A DNA stretch of 64,000 nucleotides, taken from positions 9,561,001 to 9,625,000 of the forward strand of contig JAYKKT010000079.1 of assembly GCA_036023115.1 (NCBI GenBank). Direction: 5' to 3'. A program made the position numbers and the translations under genes. Of this stretch, positions 10,801 to 21,903 are shown piece by piece; positions within the stretch are counted from its first letter, which is position 1; every line of letters begins with the position of its first letter. The stretch is from Brasenia schreberi (Eukaryota; Streptophyta; Magnoliopsida; Nymphaeales; Cabombaceae). The notes beneath the pieces were generated by a model. That model had not been told where the DNA came from, did no database searches, and saw only the letters and a list, made by a program, of their open reading frames with translations.

Positions 10801-11182
10801 GGATCTGGATATATATGGTCCAGATCCAAATCAAAATTTCTTCGGACAGTCCTTCTTGGCTTCTCGAGGCGAACGATCTGTGCGGGCACTGGCTTCATCA
10901 GCGCTCCGTCTGGTGCTGGGTTTTCCCCAACTTTGTCGTCCGGACTCCGTCTCGCCGTTCTGGACTCCGTTGAGCTTTTCATCAAATGGGCTCTGCTTTC
11001 TTTTGTTTTTTTTATCAGGGAGTGGCTTCTGAGGCTCTGGGCTTGAATCCTCTTCGGGCCTAGGGTCTTCTTTTGCCTTCTGTACCTGTTTTCATATTTC
11101 AAAACAGGTCGTCGTTTTGGCTCAAACGAGCTTTTTGGTGTTTTGAGAGTTTTTGAAATATAGAAGATTTGGGGTGTTTACA
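7854..11182 (-). repeat. D 5' LTR
   Basis: This LTR has the same length as 489-3817 with about six visible substitutions (for example near 8212, 8547, 8609, 9530, 10613 and 11033). It carries the TATA box at 10513-10521, the palindrome array at 9605-9964, the donor at 9191-9198 and the hairpin units at 8540-9080. Confidence 0.95.
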
Positions 11183-13896
11183 CCGGCGCAACATACCAAC
11201 GAGCCATGAACACGATCTTCCATGATCAAATTCATGAGCTTGTAGAAGTGTATGTAGATGATCTCTTGGCGAAATCCAAAACCCGATGCACCCATATCGA
11301 ATGTTTACGAAAGATTTTCGAAAGGCTTAGGCTTTACAAAGTAAAGCTAAACCCTCAAAAATGTATGTTCGGGGTAGAATCAGGGAAGCTTCTAGGCTTT
11401 ATGGTGAGCCAAAGGGGAATAGAAGTCGACCCCTCTAAGTGTCGAGCCATCATAGACATGGCTCCACCCTCCAATCTCAATCAAATCCGTAGCCTCCAGG
11501 GTCGATTACAATCTGTGCGCCGATTCATATCGAATCTCGCAACTAGATGCGAACCCTTCAACAAACTGTTAAGGAAGGGTACGAAATTCTCATGGGATGA
11601 CGAATGCCAAAAGTCCTTCGAGAGACTGAAGGCATACCTGGTTAATCCCCCCGTTTTGAATCCTCCAAAACAAGGAAAACCGCTTTTATTATACATCTCC
11701 GTGCATGTAAATGCTTTAGGAGCCCTGTTGGCTCAATACGAGGATGACACCCATAAGGAGTATGCCATCTACTATATTTCGAAAACTCTCTTGGCTTATG
11801 AACGAAATTATCAAGCCATGGAGAAGACGTGCTTGGCCCTAGTCTGGGCCTGCCAGAAGTTCAAACACTATTTCCTAGATCATGAGATCTGGATAGTGTC
11901 CAAGCTTGATCCAATCAAGCACTTGTTCGAAAAACCCATTCTCACGGGTAGATTGGGCAAATGGCAACTCCTTCTAATGGAGTATGATCTGAAATACCAT
12001 CACCAGATCTCCATTAAGGGGCAAGCCCTAGTAGATTACGTGGCTGAATTCCCCTTAGAGGACGCATATCCCACTCTTGTCGGAATGCCTGATGAAGGCA
12101 TACTGCAAAACCATTTTCAAAACCACATTTTGGCAAATTCTTTCGAAAACCAAGTGTGGAAGATGCACTTCGACGGGGCACGAAACCAACGAGGGGCTGG
12201 TGCCGGGATCATCCTAATCTCCCCTAAAAAGGGCGAGATTCCCATAGCAATCCGCTTAGATTTCGAATGTTCCAACAATGTAGCTAAGTATGAAGCACTC
12301 ATACAAGGCTTAAGGATTTCGAAAACTCTAGGGGCATCGTGCATTGAGGTCTTTGGAGATTCGCTCCTTGTCATAAACCAGGTTTTAAATATTTGGCAAG
12401 TACGTAATGAGAAACTACTTCCATATCACGAGTTGGCCACGCGATTGGTCCAATCCTTCCAGTCGTGTAAGCTCACACACGTAGGAAGAGAGGACAATGG
12501 CATCGCCGATGCCCTCTCCTCCTTGGGTTCAGCCCTGAAGGTCGATCCCATTTCAGGGACCAGATCTTTGGAAATATGGCATGCGCCCCATCCATCCACA
12601 CACGACTTGGATATTTGCCAAAACAACCCAGAGTCTATTGAAAAACCCTGGTTCTATGACATAAAACAATTTTTAGAAAATGGGGGATTCACCGAGGATG
12701 CCACGTCCAAAGATAAGGCATTCATTCGTAAGATTTCGACCCGATACACCATTCTGGGTGGGGTCTTATACAAAAAGAGTTTTGCCGGCATTCTACTTAG
12801 GTGTATCGACCTAGAGGAGGCTAGGATAGTGATGCATGAGTTCCACGATGGAGAATGTGGAGGTGATGTTAATGCCAACATGATGGCAATGAAAATACTT
12901 AGAGGGGGCTATTTTTGGTCCACCCTGAAAAAGGATTGTCACGATCATGTTAGGAAGTGTCATCCGTGTCAAGTGCATGGGCACGCCATTCATATCCCTT
13001 CATCTACATTGCATTCCGTGGTCAGCCCCTGGCCATTTACCATGTGGGCGTTTGACATTGTAGGCCCAATATTTCCAAAGGCCTCGAATGGGCATCGTTT
13101 TATTTTAGCAGCCACGGAGTATTTCTCCAAGTGGGTGGAAGCCATTTCCCTAACGAATGTAATGGGGCAACATGTGGTGGCTTTCATCCGGAGGAATATC
13201 TTGGCTCGATTTGGGGTTCCACGAGACCTTGTGTCTGATAATGGTACCCCATTCAAGAATGAGCGGATGGTTAAGTTGTGCAACACGTATGGCATAACTC
13301 ACCACTTCTCCTCGCCCTACTACCCTCAAGGCAACGGCCAAGCCGAAGCCACAAACAAGACTCTCATTAGTATTATTGAGAAAACCTTAGAGAAGGGTAG
13401 GACGTGGCACGAGAAGCTGGATGAAGCCTTATGGGCTTATAGGACTTCCATCCGGACTCCCACGAATGCCACACCATTCGAATTGGTCTATGGCACAAAC
13501 GCCATTCTTCCCATTCATACTCAATTGCATTCATTTCATACATCCATAGCACTCGACCTCCCCCTAGAGAATCTTCAGCATGCTAGGATGGCCGAACTAG
13601 ATTTGCTAGATGAGAGGCGACTCCTTGCCATGGATCATGCTCGTGCATACCGGCAAAGGATAGCCCGACATTATAGCAAACACATGAGACCTCGCCACTT
13701 TGAAGTGGGAGATCTGGTCTTAAAAACCATCCACCATCGTGGCCCACACCCCCTAGGCAAGTGGCGCCCCAACTGGGATGGACCCTATGTTGTACGAGCA
13801 ACCACTACGAACAATTCGTATTGGTTGATCGATGTAGAAGGTAGGAATTTAGCAGATCCTATCAATATCCAATACTTAAAGAAGTATCATGTGTAG
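11183..13896 (+). pseudogene. pol: Element A pol: RT palm end, dual RNase H, integrase
   Basis: A single open frame of about 900 codons; numbering from Met at 11206. RT YVDD is at 16-19; degenerate gypsy RNase H about 160-270; aRH about 316-440 with acidic residues D323, E363, D385 and D435; integrase zinc finger H547, C585 and C588, where the usual second His is Asp554; integrase core D617, D678 and E714 (D,D35E spacing); GPY/F module about 851-865; end at 896 with no chromodomain. The frame starts mid-domain because D removed it from its N-terminal half (1-488). It is the best preserved Pol in the window. Asp554 and the upstream 7-base deletion argue that it is not functional even apart from D. 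Confidence 0.95.
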
Positions 13897-15067
13897 GATC
13901 TGGATTAAATTCCAGTTTTTCGAAAATTTTAAGGGATAGCTGCCCTGAGACATGTGAATAAGGTGCAAAAGGCAACTCGTGTGACCCTGAGTAAGAGAAT
14001 TCGCACTTGTGAAAGAGTGGAGTTTTCAAAATCGTGGTTACATTTCAAAATCCTTCTTCTTACAAAGAAAGGCCTAGTTCAACATAGCAAGATACTTGCA
14101 AGTGGTACGTGCTATTTCTAAATCGGCTGATCTGGAATGGATCGAGTGTAGGCTTGGGATAAGTCCTCCCCTCTTCTCTTCTCCTTCCAAAAGGAAAACA
14201 AAGGCCCAAATCAAAAGGGAATTTCCCATTTAAAGTCTCTTTCCAAAAGAAAGAAACCAGACTTCAAAAAGAAAAATCGATTCTCTTATGAAAAAGAGGG
14301 ATTAAAGAAAAAATACTCCCAAAGGGAGACCCTCTATGAAAAAAAGGAAAAGAGGCCAAAAAGCTCAAAAAGAGCAGTTTTCCGCCTTCTATGCCTCAAA
14401 CCACGGGACGCTTCAGAAGGGACCGTGGTATCTCTTTCCCATCCCTAGCTTATCCCAAGCTAAAGCATGGTTCATTTCGAGGAATCCTAAAGTAAAAATA
14501 GGATTTACTTACTTGATTTTCATCTTGTTTGAGAACTCGACGTTTCGAGTAAAGCGTAGGAATTTGAAATGAAGCTTGTTTTCTTATAAAACCTCCGCTA
14601 GATAAGCGAGTGTTAAGACTCAAACAAGGGCAAGCACGAAGAGCTCGAGATCCTTAGGATCGAGGCTCAAGACAGTTGTCCCTTTTGTAAATAGTTTTTG
14701 GAAATAAGTTTTGAAAACCGAACATCGAACAGCATAGGATTTGCTCACTTGGAGCAATAGACCTTGTAAGTCTCTAGAGTTCGACCACATCTGGTCTCTG
14801 GGAGGTCGCCACTCTTGGCACCACACCCATGTCATCTGCATTCCACGCATGGTACTTGCATAAACATGATCCCATTTAGGACCAGATTCCATAAGTAAAC
14901 CCTTTGGCATGATATCTCCTCCTACCAGAGTTTGTAAATTGAGATTTTTGCTAAAAATTGGGACGATCCCATGTTCTTCGTGGATAGATCTAGGTAGACA
15001 TTGAAAGGGGTGTTTGTCATCTTTGCCCTTATCCAAATCTATTTGGACAAGGCCAAAGAGGGGCATC
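13897..15067 (+). other. A 3' non-coding region with PPT-side palindrome and PPT
   Basis: This lies between the pol stop and the 3' LTR. The first 250 bp are shared with B (20742 on) and with C and I. The last 40 bp hold the palindrome 15027-15052 and the polypurine tract AAAGAGGGGCATC (15055-15067). No sense ORF of interest is seen; the antisense ORF is listed separately. Confidence 0.85.
14620..15066 (-). CDS. Antisense ORF of A (aORF), 148 codons
   Basis: This ORF runs opposite to pol. Its ATG lies in the complement of the polypurine tract, so translation would start one base inside the LTR boundary. It begins Met-Pro-Leu-Phe-Gly-Leu-Val-Gln-Ile-Asp-Leu-Asp. C (25086-25397), B, D, E and H have recognisably related frames in the same place and strand, mostly shortened. 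Extra antisense ORFs in this position are known from several Tat elements, for example Grande. I see no known domain. Whether it is translated, or is open because of the conserved structural DNA, cannot be told by eye. Confidence 0.5.
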   Translation of the reverse strand: MPLFGLVQIDLDKGKDDKHPFQCLPRSIHEEHGIVPIFSKNLNLQTLVGGDIMPKGLLMESGPKWDHVYASTMRGMQMTWVWCQEWRPPRDQMWSNSRDLQGLLLQVSKSYAVRCSVFKTYFQKLFTKGTTVLSLDPKDLELFVLALV

Positions 15068-16020
15068 TGTAAACACCCTGAAATCCCACAAATTTCTCAA
15101 ATTCATCTGGTTTTGTAAAAGCAGCCCCAAAGGGCTATTTTGAGTGTGGAAACCCAGGAGCCTTCCAGACAATCCTGTATATATGTTTTGAACTCTATAT
15201 TTCGAAAACATACAATATGGCTTTTAAAACATGTTTTGAAACCCCGAAGCGGCTTGGCCCGATCAAGACAGGACCAGTTGAGCTAAGAAGAGCCCGGAAC
15301 CGGAGCACATGTCGAGCCCGGCACAACAACTCTTGTATCACATCCATACCCCCAGGATCTCGAACGTCCAAGACCCTGTTCTTATCAAAATATCATTTGA
15401 AGTCATCTCCGGAAGGCAGAAACGGAGGCGGACGACCATGTTGGCGAAGACCCAACGCAGACGGAGTACTGATGCTGTCAGGCCCCGCACGAATCGTCCG
15501 TTTCGAACCCAGCTCGAAGGAGTCAGAGTTCAGTTTGGATTGGATCTGGACCATATATATCCAGATTCCAATCCAAACCCATATGTGGACTTGGATTTGG
15601 ATTTGGATCCAGAGATCCAATCCAATATCCATATCCATGGCCCACATCACCTTCTCATAAATGGAGGTGGGGCCCACTTGAAATTCATGTGGGATATTGG
15701 GCATGAGAGAGAGTGGGGATGAAAAATATCAAGAGTGTTGTATTAAGCTTGACTTGTGTGTCAAGTTTGGGTTTAATCATGTGGGCTAGCCTAATTGAGT
15801 GGGTTTAAGCTTGTAATTAGCTAAAACCTAACCTAGGGCTACACCAACATGGGGTGATCAAGGTCTATGGGCCATGCTAAGGGAGCTCCTTCACCTAGAC
15901 CTAACCCAAAATGACTAATCCTAGCCTAAACCCCTAATCCACCCCTAATCCCAACCTAATCACCTAACCCACTCCAAGCCCCGAAAGAGGCGAAGAGGCG
16001 GGGATTTTCGCGCGTCTACA
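15068..16020 (+). repeat. A 3' LTR with large internal deletion
   Basis: It starts TGTAAACACC and ends GCGTCTACA, the same termini as E, but is only 953 bp. The U3 is present to about 15975; the text then jumps to the last 40 bp (AAGCCCCGAAAGAGG...). E keeps the missing 2.9-kb or so. Both sides share ACCCACT, so a microhomology deletion is likely. TATA box, leader, donor and hairpin units are all lost. Confidence 0.85.
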
Positions 16021-16916
16021 TTACCCAGCCACACACTCCATCACCCGCCACTGCTGCACCCTAGCCATCTCCCTTACACCCGGCCACTTCACACCCCACC
16101 TCACCACCTTCCCTTAGTCACCCTTTTCTCACCCCTAGCTTAGCCTTCACCCTCAACCTACCACCACCTAGCTAGCACCCTAACCTGCCACAACACCACC
16201 TAACATCCCTACTTGCTGCGCCTACCACCCGGCCATCTTCAAGTCTTCATTCGGCTAAGACCCTACTTGGCGCCCACCCGCATCCGAGGAGCTCCCCTTC
16301 GGCTGTCCAAGGTGACTCACTAGGCCAAAGCCAAGCAAGTTACACCCGAACCCAACTACACGTAAGTGCCTAACTCGATCCTTATTATGAACTTTCTTAC
16401 ATTTAATTAAATTTGATACGGGGTTGTAATAATGGGGCGTTGTCTCCCCCCGCTTTTAATAATGTGGTTTGGCACATCCACACACACGTGCACTTGAGCC
16501 ATTTCGCTCTTAGTTGCACACGATTTTGGCACACACACGGGCCTAATCAACCCTTAAGATATAGTTATACTTATGTATATTACGCTGCGTGGGTTTTAAT
16601 TCAAGTTGTGTGTGGTCTTTCAATTTCCACACTCACACACATTGAGCTTTCGCTCTTATTCCCAAGACCCTAGTAAGGGCCGTATTGTAATTTCCCTTGG
16701 GGGTTTTAATTCAAGTTGTGTGCGTGGTCTTTCAATTTCCACACTCACACACATTGAGCTTTCGCTCTTACTCCCAAGACCTTAGTAAAGGCCATATTGC
16801 AATTTCATTTTGGGTGTTTAAATTCAAGTTGTGTGCGTAGCATTTCAATTCTACACTCACACACATTGAGCTTTCGCTCTTACTCCCAAGACCTTAGTCA
16901 AGGCCATATTGCAATA
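16021..16916 (+). repeat. B 5' LTR remnant (leader to hairpin units)
   Basis: It matches 41344 to about 42236 in B's 3' LTR almost base for base. It contains the splice donor (16362-16368) and the GAGCTTTCGCTC hairpins near 16643, 16758 and 16868. It breaks off at ...CATATTGCAAT and joins the sequence just before pol. Confidence 0.88.
16362..16368 (+). other. Putative 5' splice site in B 5' LTR
   Basis: TACAC/GTAAGTG, a near-perfect plant donor. The same sequence is at 41684-41690 in the 3' LTR. Confidence 0.6.
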
Positions 16917-16958
16917 CCTACGATTTAGACCTCCTATTCTAAGTCTAACCCGTAGTGT

Positions 16959-16971
16959 TTTCCCTTTGTAG
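16959..16971 (+). other. Putative 3' splice site before B pol
   Basis: A pyrimidine-rich TTTTCCCTTTGTAG is followed by GT and then ATGATGGAAGAT, the Pol start. The same acceptor precedes pol in C (AG at 30050-30049) and F (AG at 46111-46110) and in degraded form D (6270-6269). Confidence 0.6.
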
Positions 16972-16973
16972 GT

Positions 16974-19900
16974 ATGATGGAAGATCCCTTTATCAAAAAT
17001 ACAAAAACATTTGAAAACACCAAAATCAAAAAAATGGAAAAATTGCAAAAACCAAAAACATTGGAAAATGAAAAACTCGAAAAAAGAGTAGTTTGTATAG
17101 TTCCCAAAGTTCTAGTTTTACAAAAGAACAAAAAAATCGAAAAATTACAAAACTCCAAAAAGATTTTGTACATAGCTGCTCCTAGTAAGGCTTTGGAAAA
17201 AGGAAAAGGTTTTGAAAGAAACGTTGTCTGTATAACCAGACCAAAAATTTTGAAATCAATAGAAATTCCAAGTGTAAAACCAGGTCGTTTGAAAATCCAT
17301 GCATCAAATTCCCTCGGGTCTATAACCCACGAGAAAGATCGAAGCCCAGAAGTGGATCCCCTTGAGGAAGATCCCACTTCTGGTCTCCTTAAATTTTATA
17401 AAATTCTCGATTTTGAAAGACCTTCCAATTCAGTAGGAGGAGATTTCATAGATGTAAATCTAGGGAGTGATTCCAATCCCAAACTCATTAAGGTAGGCAC
17501 ATGTTTGCATGAGCATGAAAGATCAGCATTCATTGCATTTCCACAAACCTACTTAGATGTGTTTGCATGGACGTATGAAGACATGTCGGGCATAGGCCCC
17601 AGTATTGTCGAACATCGTCTTCCCTTAGATGCGGATGTGAAACCCATAAAGCAAAAGCTTAGGAAAATACATCCGAATGTACATGCACAAGTCAAAGAGG
17701 GTTTAGAAGATCTGCTAAAAGCCGGATTTATAAAACCCATTGCGTATTCTGATTGGTTATCCAATATCGTTGTTGTTCGAAAAACCAATGGAAAGATTCG
17801 AATATGCATCGATTTCAAAAACCTAAATAAAGCCACTCCAAAGGATAATTATCCTTTACCAAACATAGATTTGATAGTCGATAATACTGCAAATCACGAG
17901 ATGTTTTCGTTTATGGATGGCTATTCAGGGTATAATCAAATCAAATTAAGTCCACGAGATCAGGGTAAGGCCGCTTTCACAACCCCATGGGCACGTACTG
18001 CTATACAGTCATGCCTTTGGTTTGAAAAATACCGGCACAACATACCAAAGAGCCATGACCACAATCTTCCATGATCAGATTCATGAGCTCGTAGAGGTAT
18101 ATGTGGATGATCTCTTGGCAAAATCCAAAACTCGATACACTCACATCGAATGTTTACAAAAGATTTTCGAAAGGCTTAGACTTTACAAAGTAAAGCTAAA
18201 CCCTCAGAAGTGTGTATTCGGAGTAGAGTCCGGAAAGCTCTTAGGCTTTATGGTGAGCCAAAGGGGTATATAAGTCGACCCATCTAAGTGTCGAGCCATC
18301 ATAGACATGGGTCCACCCTCCAATCTCACACAGATTCATAGCCTCCAAGGTCGATTGCAATCCATTTGCAAGCTTATCTCAAACCTAGCGACTAGATGTG
18401 AACCCTTCAACAAATTGTTGAGAAAGGACACAAAATTTTCATGGGATGACGACGGCCAAAAGTCCTTCGAGAGACTAAAGGCATACTTGGTTAATCCCCC
18501 TGTTTTGAATCCTCCGAAGCAAGGAAAACCTCTTTTGCTTTAAATTTCCGTGCATGCGAATGCCTTGGGAGCGTTGTTAGCTCAATACGAGGATGACACC
18601 CATAAGGAGTATGCCATCTATTATATTTCAAAAACTCTTTAGCTTACGAAAGGAATTACTAAGCCATGGAGAAGACGTGCTTGGCCCTAGTTTGGGCCGA
18701 ACAGAAATTTCGACACTATTTCCTAGATCATGAAATCTGGATAGTGTCCAAGCTTGATCCAATCAAGCATTTGTTCGAAAAACCCATTCTCACTGGTAGA
18801 TTGGGCAAATGGCAACTCCTTTTTATGGAGTATCACCTGAAATACCATCATCAGATCCCCATTAAGGGGCAAGCCCTAGCTGACTACGTGGCTGAGTTCC
18901 CCCTGGAGGACACATATCCCACATTTAGTGAAATGCCTGATGAAGGCATATAGCAAAACCAGTTTCAAAACCACATTTTGGCAAACACTTTCGAAAACTA
19001 AGTGTGGAAGATGCACTTCGGTGGGGCATGAAACCAACGAGGGGCAGGTACTAGGGTCATCCTCATATCCCCTAAAAAGGGTGAGATCCCCATAGCAATT
19101 CGCCTAGATTCCGAATGTTCCAACAACATAGCTGAGTATGAAGCACTCATACAAGGCTTAAGGGTTTCAAAAACTCTAGGGGCATCATGCATCGAGGTCT
19201 TTGGAGATTTGCTCCTTGTTATAAACCAAGTTTTGAAAATTTGGCAAGTGCAAAATGAAAAACTTCTTCCATATCACGAGTTGGCCACTCGATTGGTTGA
19301 GTCATTCCAATCGTGTAGACTCACACACGTAGGAAGAGAGGATAATGGCATTGCCGACGCCCTCTCCTCCTTGGGTTCAGCCCTAAAGGTTGATCTCATT
19401 TCGGGAACTCGATCCTTAGAGATATGGCATGCGCCCACTTCATCCACACACGATTTGGATATTTGCCAAAATAATCCAGATTTGTTGAAAAACCTTGGTT
19501 TTATGACATCAAATGTTTTCTAGAAAATGGGGGATTCACTGAGGATGCCACATCCAAAGATAGGGCATTCATCCGAAAAATTTCTACCCGATACACCATT
19601 CTAGGTGGGGTTTTCTATAAAAAAAGTTTTACCGACATCCTACTAAGATGTGTCGATCTAGAGGAGGTTAGGACTGTTATGCATGAGTTCCACGATGGAG
19701 AATGTGGAGGTCATGTTAATGCCAATATGATGGCAATGAAAATACTTAGAGCGGGCTATTTTTTGTCCACCCTGAAAAAGGATTGCCACGATCATGTTAG
19801 AAAGTGTCATCCATGTCAAGTGCATGGGCGCGCCATTCATATCCCATCATCTTCATTGCATTTTGTGGTCAGCCCCTGGCCATTTACCATGTAGGCGTTT

Positions 19901-20741
19901 GATATTGTAGGCCCAATCTTTCCACAGGCATCGAATGGGCATAGGTTCATTTTAGCAGCCACTAAGTATTTCTCCAAGTGGGTCGAAGCCATCTCCCTAA
20001 GCAACGTATAGGGGCAACATGTGGTGGCTTTCATTAGGAGGAATATCTTGGCTCGATTTGGGGTTCCAAGAGACCTTATGTCCGATAATGGCACCCCATT
20101 CAAAAACAAGCGGATGATCAAGTTGTGCAACACTTATGGCATAACTCACCACTTCTCCTCGCCCTACTACCCTCAAGGCAACGGCCAAGCCAAAGCTATG
20201 AACAAGACTCTCATTAGTATAATTGAGAAGACTTTAAAGAAGGGTAGGACGTGCATGAGAAGCTGGATGAAGCCTTATGGGCTTATAGGATTTCCATCCG
20301 GACTCCCACGAATGCCACACCATTCGAATTGGTCTATGGCACAAACGCCATTCTTCTCATTCATACACAATTGCATTCATTCCATACATCCAATGCACTC
20401 AACCTCCCCGTAGAGACGCTTCAGCATGGTAGGATGGCCGAACTAGATTTGCTAGATGAGAGGTGACTCCTTGCTATGGATCATGCTCATGCATACCGGC
20501 AAAGGATAGCTGACATTATGACAAACACATGAGATCTCACCACTTTGAAGTGGGAGATCTAGTTTTGAAAATCATCCACTATCGTGGCCCACATCCACTG
20601 GGAAAGTGGCGCCCCAAATGGGATGGACCCTATGTTGTACGTGCAACCACCACGAACAACTCATATTGGTTGATCGATGTAGAAGGTAGGAATTTAGCAG
20701 ATCCTATCAATATTCAATACTTAAAGAAGTATTATGTGTAG
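16974..20741 (+). pseudogene. pol: Element B pol, many lesions
   Basis: Full-length Pol beginning Met-Met-Glu-Asp-Pro directly after the acceptor. There is a Lys-rich linker of about 130 residues, then RT, degenerate RNase H, aRH, integrase and the terminal GPY/F module. Lesions seen: one G lost from a GGGG run near 17990 (frameshift before YVDD, which is at about 18100); stops near 18272, 18541 and 18660; a one-base loss near 18640; the first aRH acid changed (Phe-Asp-Gly to Phe-Gly-Gly, near 19018) followed by a stop; further breaks near 19490, 20252 and 20510. The integrase catalytic Glu is Lys (AAA, 20192-20194). The zinc-finger second His is intact (GGH). Confidence 0.93.
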
Positions 20742-21903
20742 GGTTTGGGTTAAATTCCCATTTTCGAAAACCCTTAGGGATAGCTGCTTTGATACTTCGA
20801 AAGTAAGGTTGAAAGGCGAATTGTGTGACCCTGAGTGAGAGAATTCGCACTTGTGAAAAAGTGGAGTTTTCCAAATACGTGGTTACATTTCAAAATCCTT
20901 CTTCTTACAAAGAAAGGCCTAGTTCAATATAGCAAGATACTTGCAAGTAGTACGTGCTATTTCTAAATAGGTTGATCTAGAATGAATCAAGTATAACCTT
21001 GGGATAAGTCCTCCCGTCTTCTCTTCTCCTTCCAAAAGGAAAACGTGGCCAAAACGAAGGGAAATCCCTGCCAAAAGTCTCTTTCCCAAAGAAAGAAACC
21101 AGAATCAAAAAGAAAAATTTGATTCTTTTATGGAAAAGAGGGATTAAAGAAAAAATACTCCCAAAGGGAGACCCTCTGAAAAAAAGGAAAAAAGGCCAAA
21201 AGCTCAAAAAAGAGCAGTTTTCCGCCTTCTATGCCTTAAACCACGGGATGCTTCAGAAGGGACCGTGGTATCTCTTTCCCATCCCTGGCTTATCCCAAGT
21301 AAAACATGGTTCATTTCGAGGAATCCTAAAGTAAAAATAGGATTTACTTACTTGAATTTCATTTTGTTTGAAAATTCGACGTTTCGAGTAAGACGTAAGA
21401 ATTTTGAAATATAGCTTGTTTTCTTATAAAACCTCCGCTAGATTAGCGAGTGTCAAGACTCAAGCAAAGGCAAACACGAAGAGCTCGAGATCCTTAGGAT
21501 TGAGGCTCAAAGCAGTTTTCCCTTTTGTAAATAGACTTTGAAAAATTGAACATCGAGCAGCATAGGGTCTGCTCACTTGGAGCAGCAGGCCTTTATAAGT
21601 CTCAAAAGTTCGACCATGCTAGCTGGTCTCTAGGAGGTCACCATTCTTGGCGTCCCATCCATGACATGCATATGCATATCCACGCATGAACACTTGCATA
21701 AACATGATCCCGTTTAGGACCAGAAACCATAGAAAAATCCCTTTCGCGTGATATCTCCTCCTACTAGGTTTTTAAAAGAGAGATATTGCTAAAAATTGGG
21801 ACGATCCCATATTTTCGTGGATAGATTTAGGGAGACATCGAAAGGGGTGTTGTCGTCTTTGCCATTATCCAAATCAATTTGGATAATGCCAAAGAGGGGC
21901 ATC
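20742..21903 (+). other. B 3' non-coding region, palindrome and PPT
   Basis: This is homologous to 13897-15067 of A. The palindrome CATTATCCAAAT / ATTTGGATAATG is at 21863-21888 and the PPT AAAGAGGGGCATC at 21891-21903. The antisense frame starting at the PPT is recognisable (Met-Pro-Leu-Phe-Gly-Ile-Ile-Gln-Ile-Asp-Leu-Asp) but soon degraded. Confidence 0.8.

Larger units (their letters stand above)
489..11182 (-). mobile_element. Element D, young non-autonomous Tat-like retrotransposon with one ORF
   Basis: D has two LTRs of identical length (3329 bp, offset 7365), a primer binding site next to the right LTR and a polypurine tract next to the left one, so it is transcribed on the minus strand. 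The 4.0-kb interior holds one 465-codon ORF and no capsid, protease, RT, RNase H or integrase. I could see about six substitutions between the LTRs and no indel, so the insertion is recent. The joined flanks rebuild A's Asn-Ala-Gly codons exactly and no 5-bp target duplication is visible. Movement must have used proteins supplied by another element. Confidence 0.93.
1..16020 (+). mobile_element. Element A, Tat-lineage Ty3/gypsy retrotransposon, 5' part outside window, split by D
   Basis: A runs from the RT fragment (1-488), past the nested element D, to the RT/RH/integrase remainder (11183-13896), a 3' non-coding zone, a polypurine tract and a 3' LTR ending at 16020. The base after its LTR end is foreign: it matches the interior of B's LTR (same text as 41344 onward). 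A therefore inserted into B's 5' LTR. The right-flank pentamer is TTACC, so the left flank outside the window should also end in TTACC. Confidence 0.88.

Noticed and set aside
489..11182. D as a plus-strand element
   Set aside because: PBS lies beside the right LTR and PPT beside the left one, and the ORF and TATA boxes are on the minus strand.
14336..14572. 78-codon sense ORF after A's pol
   Set aside because: Lys/Arg-rich, in the 3' non-coding zone, not kept in frame in C; most likely chance.
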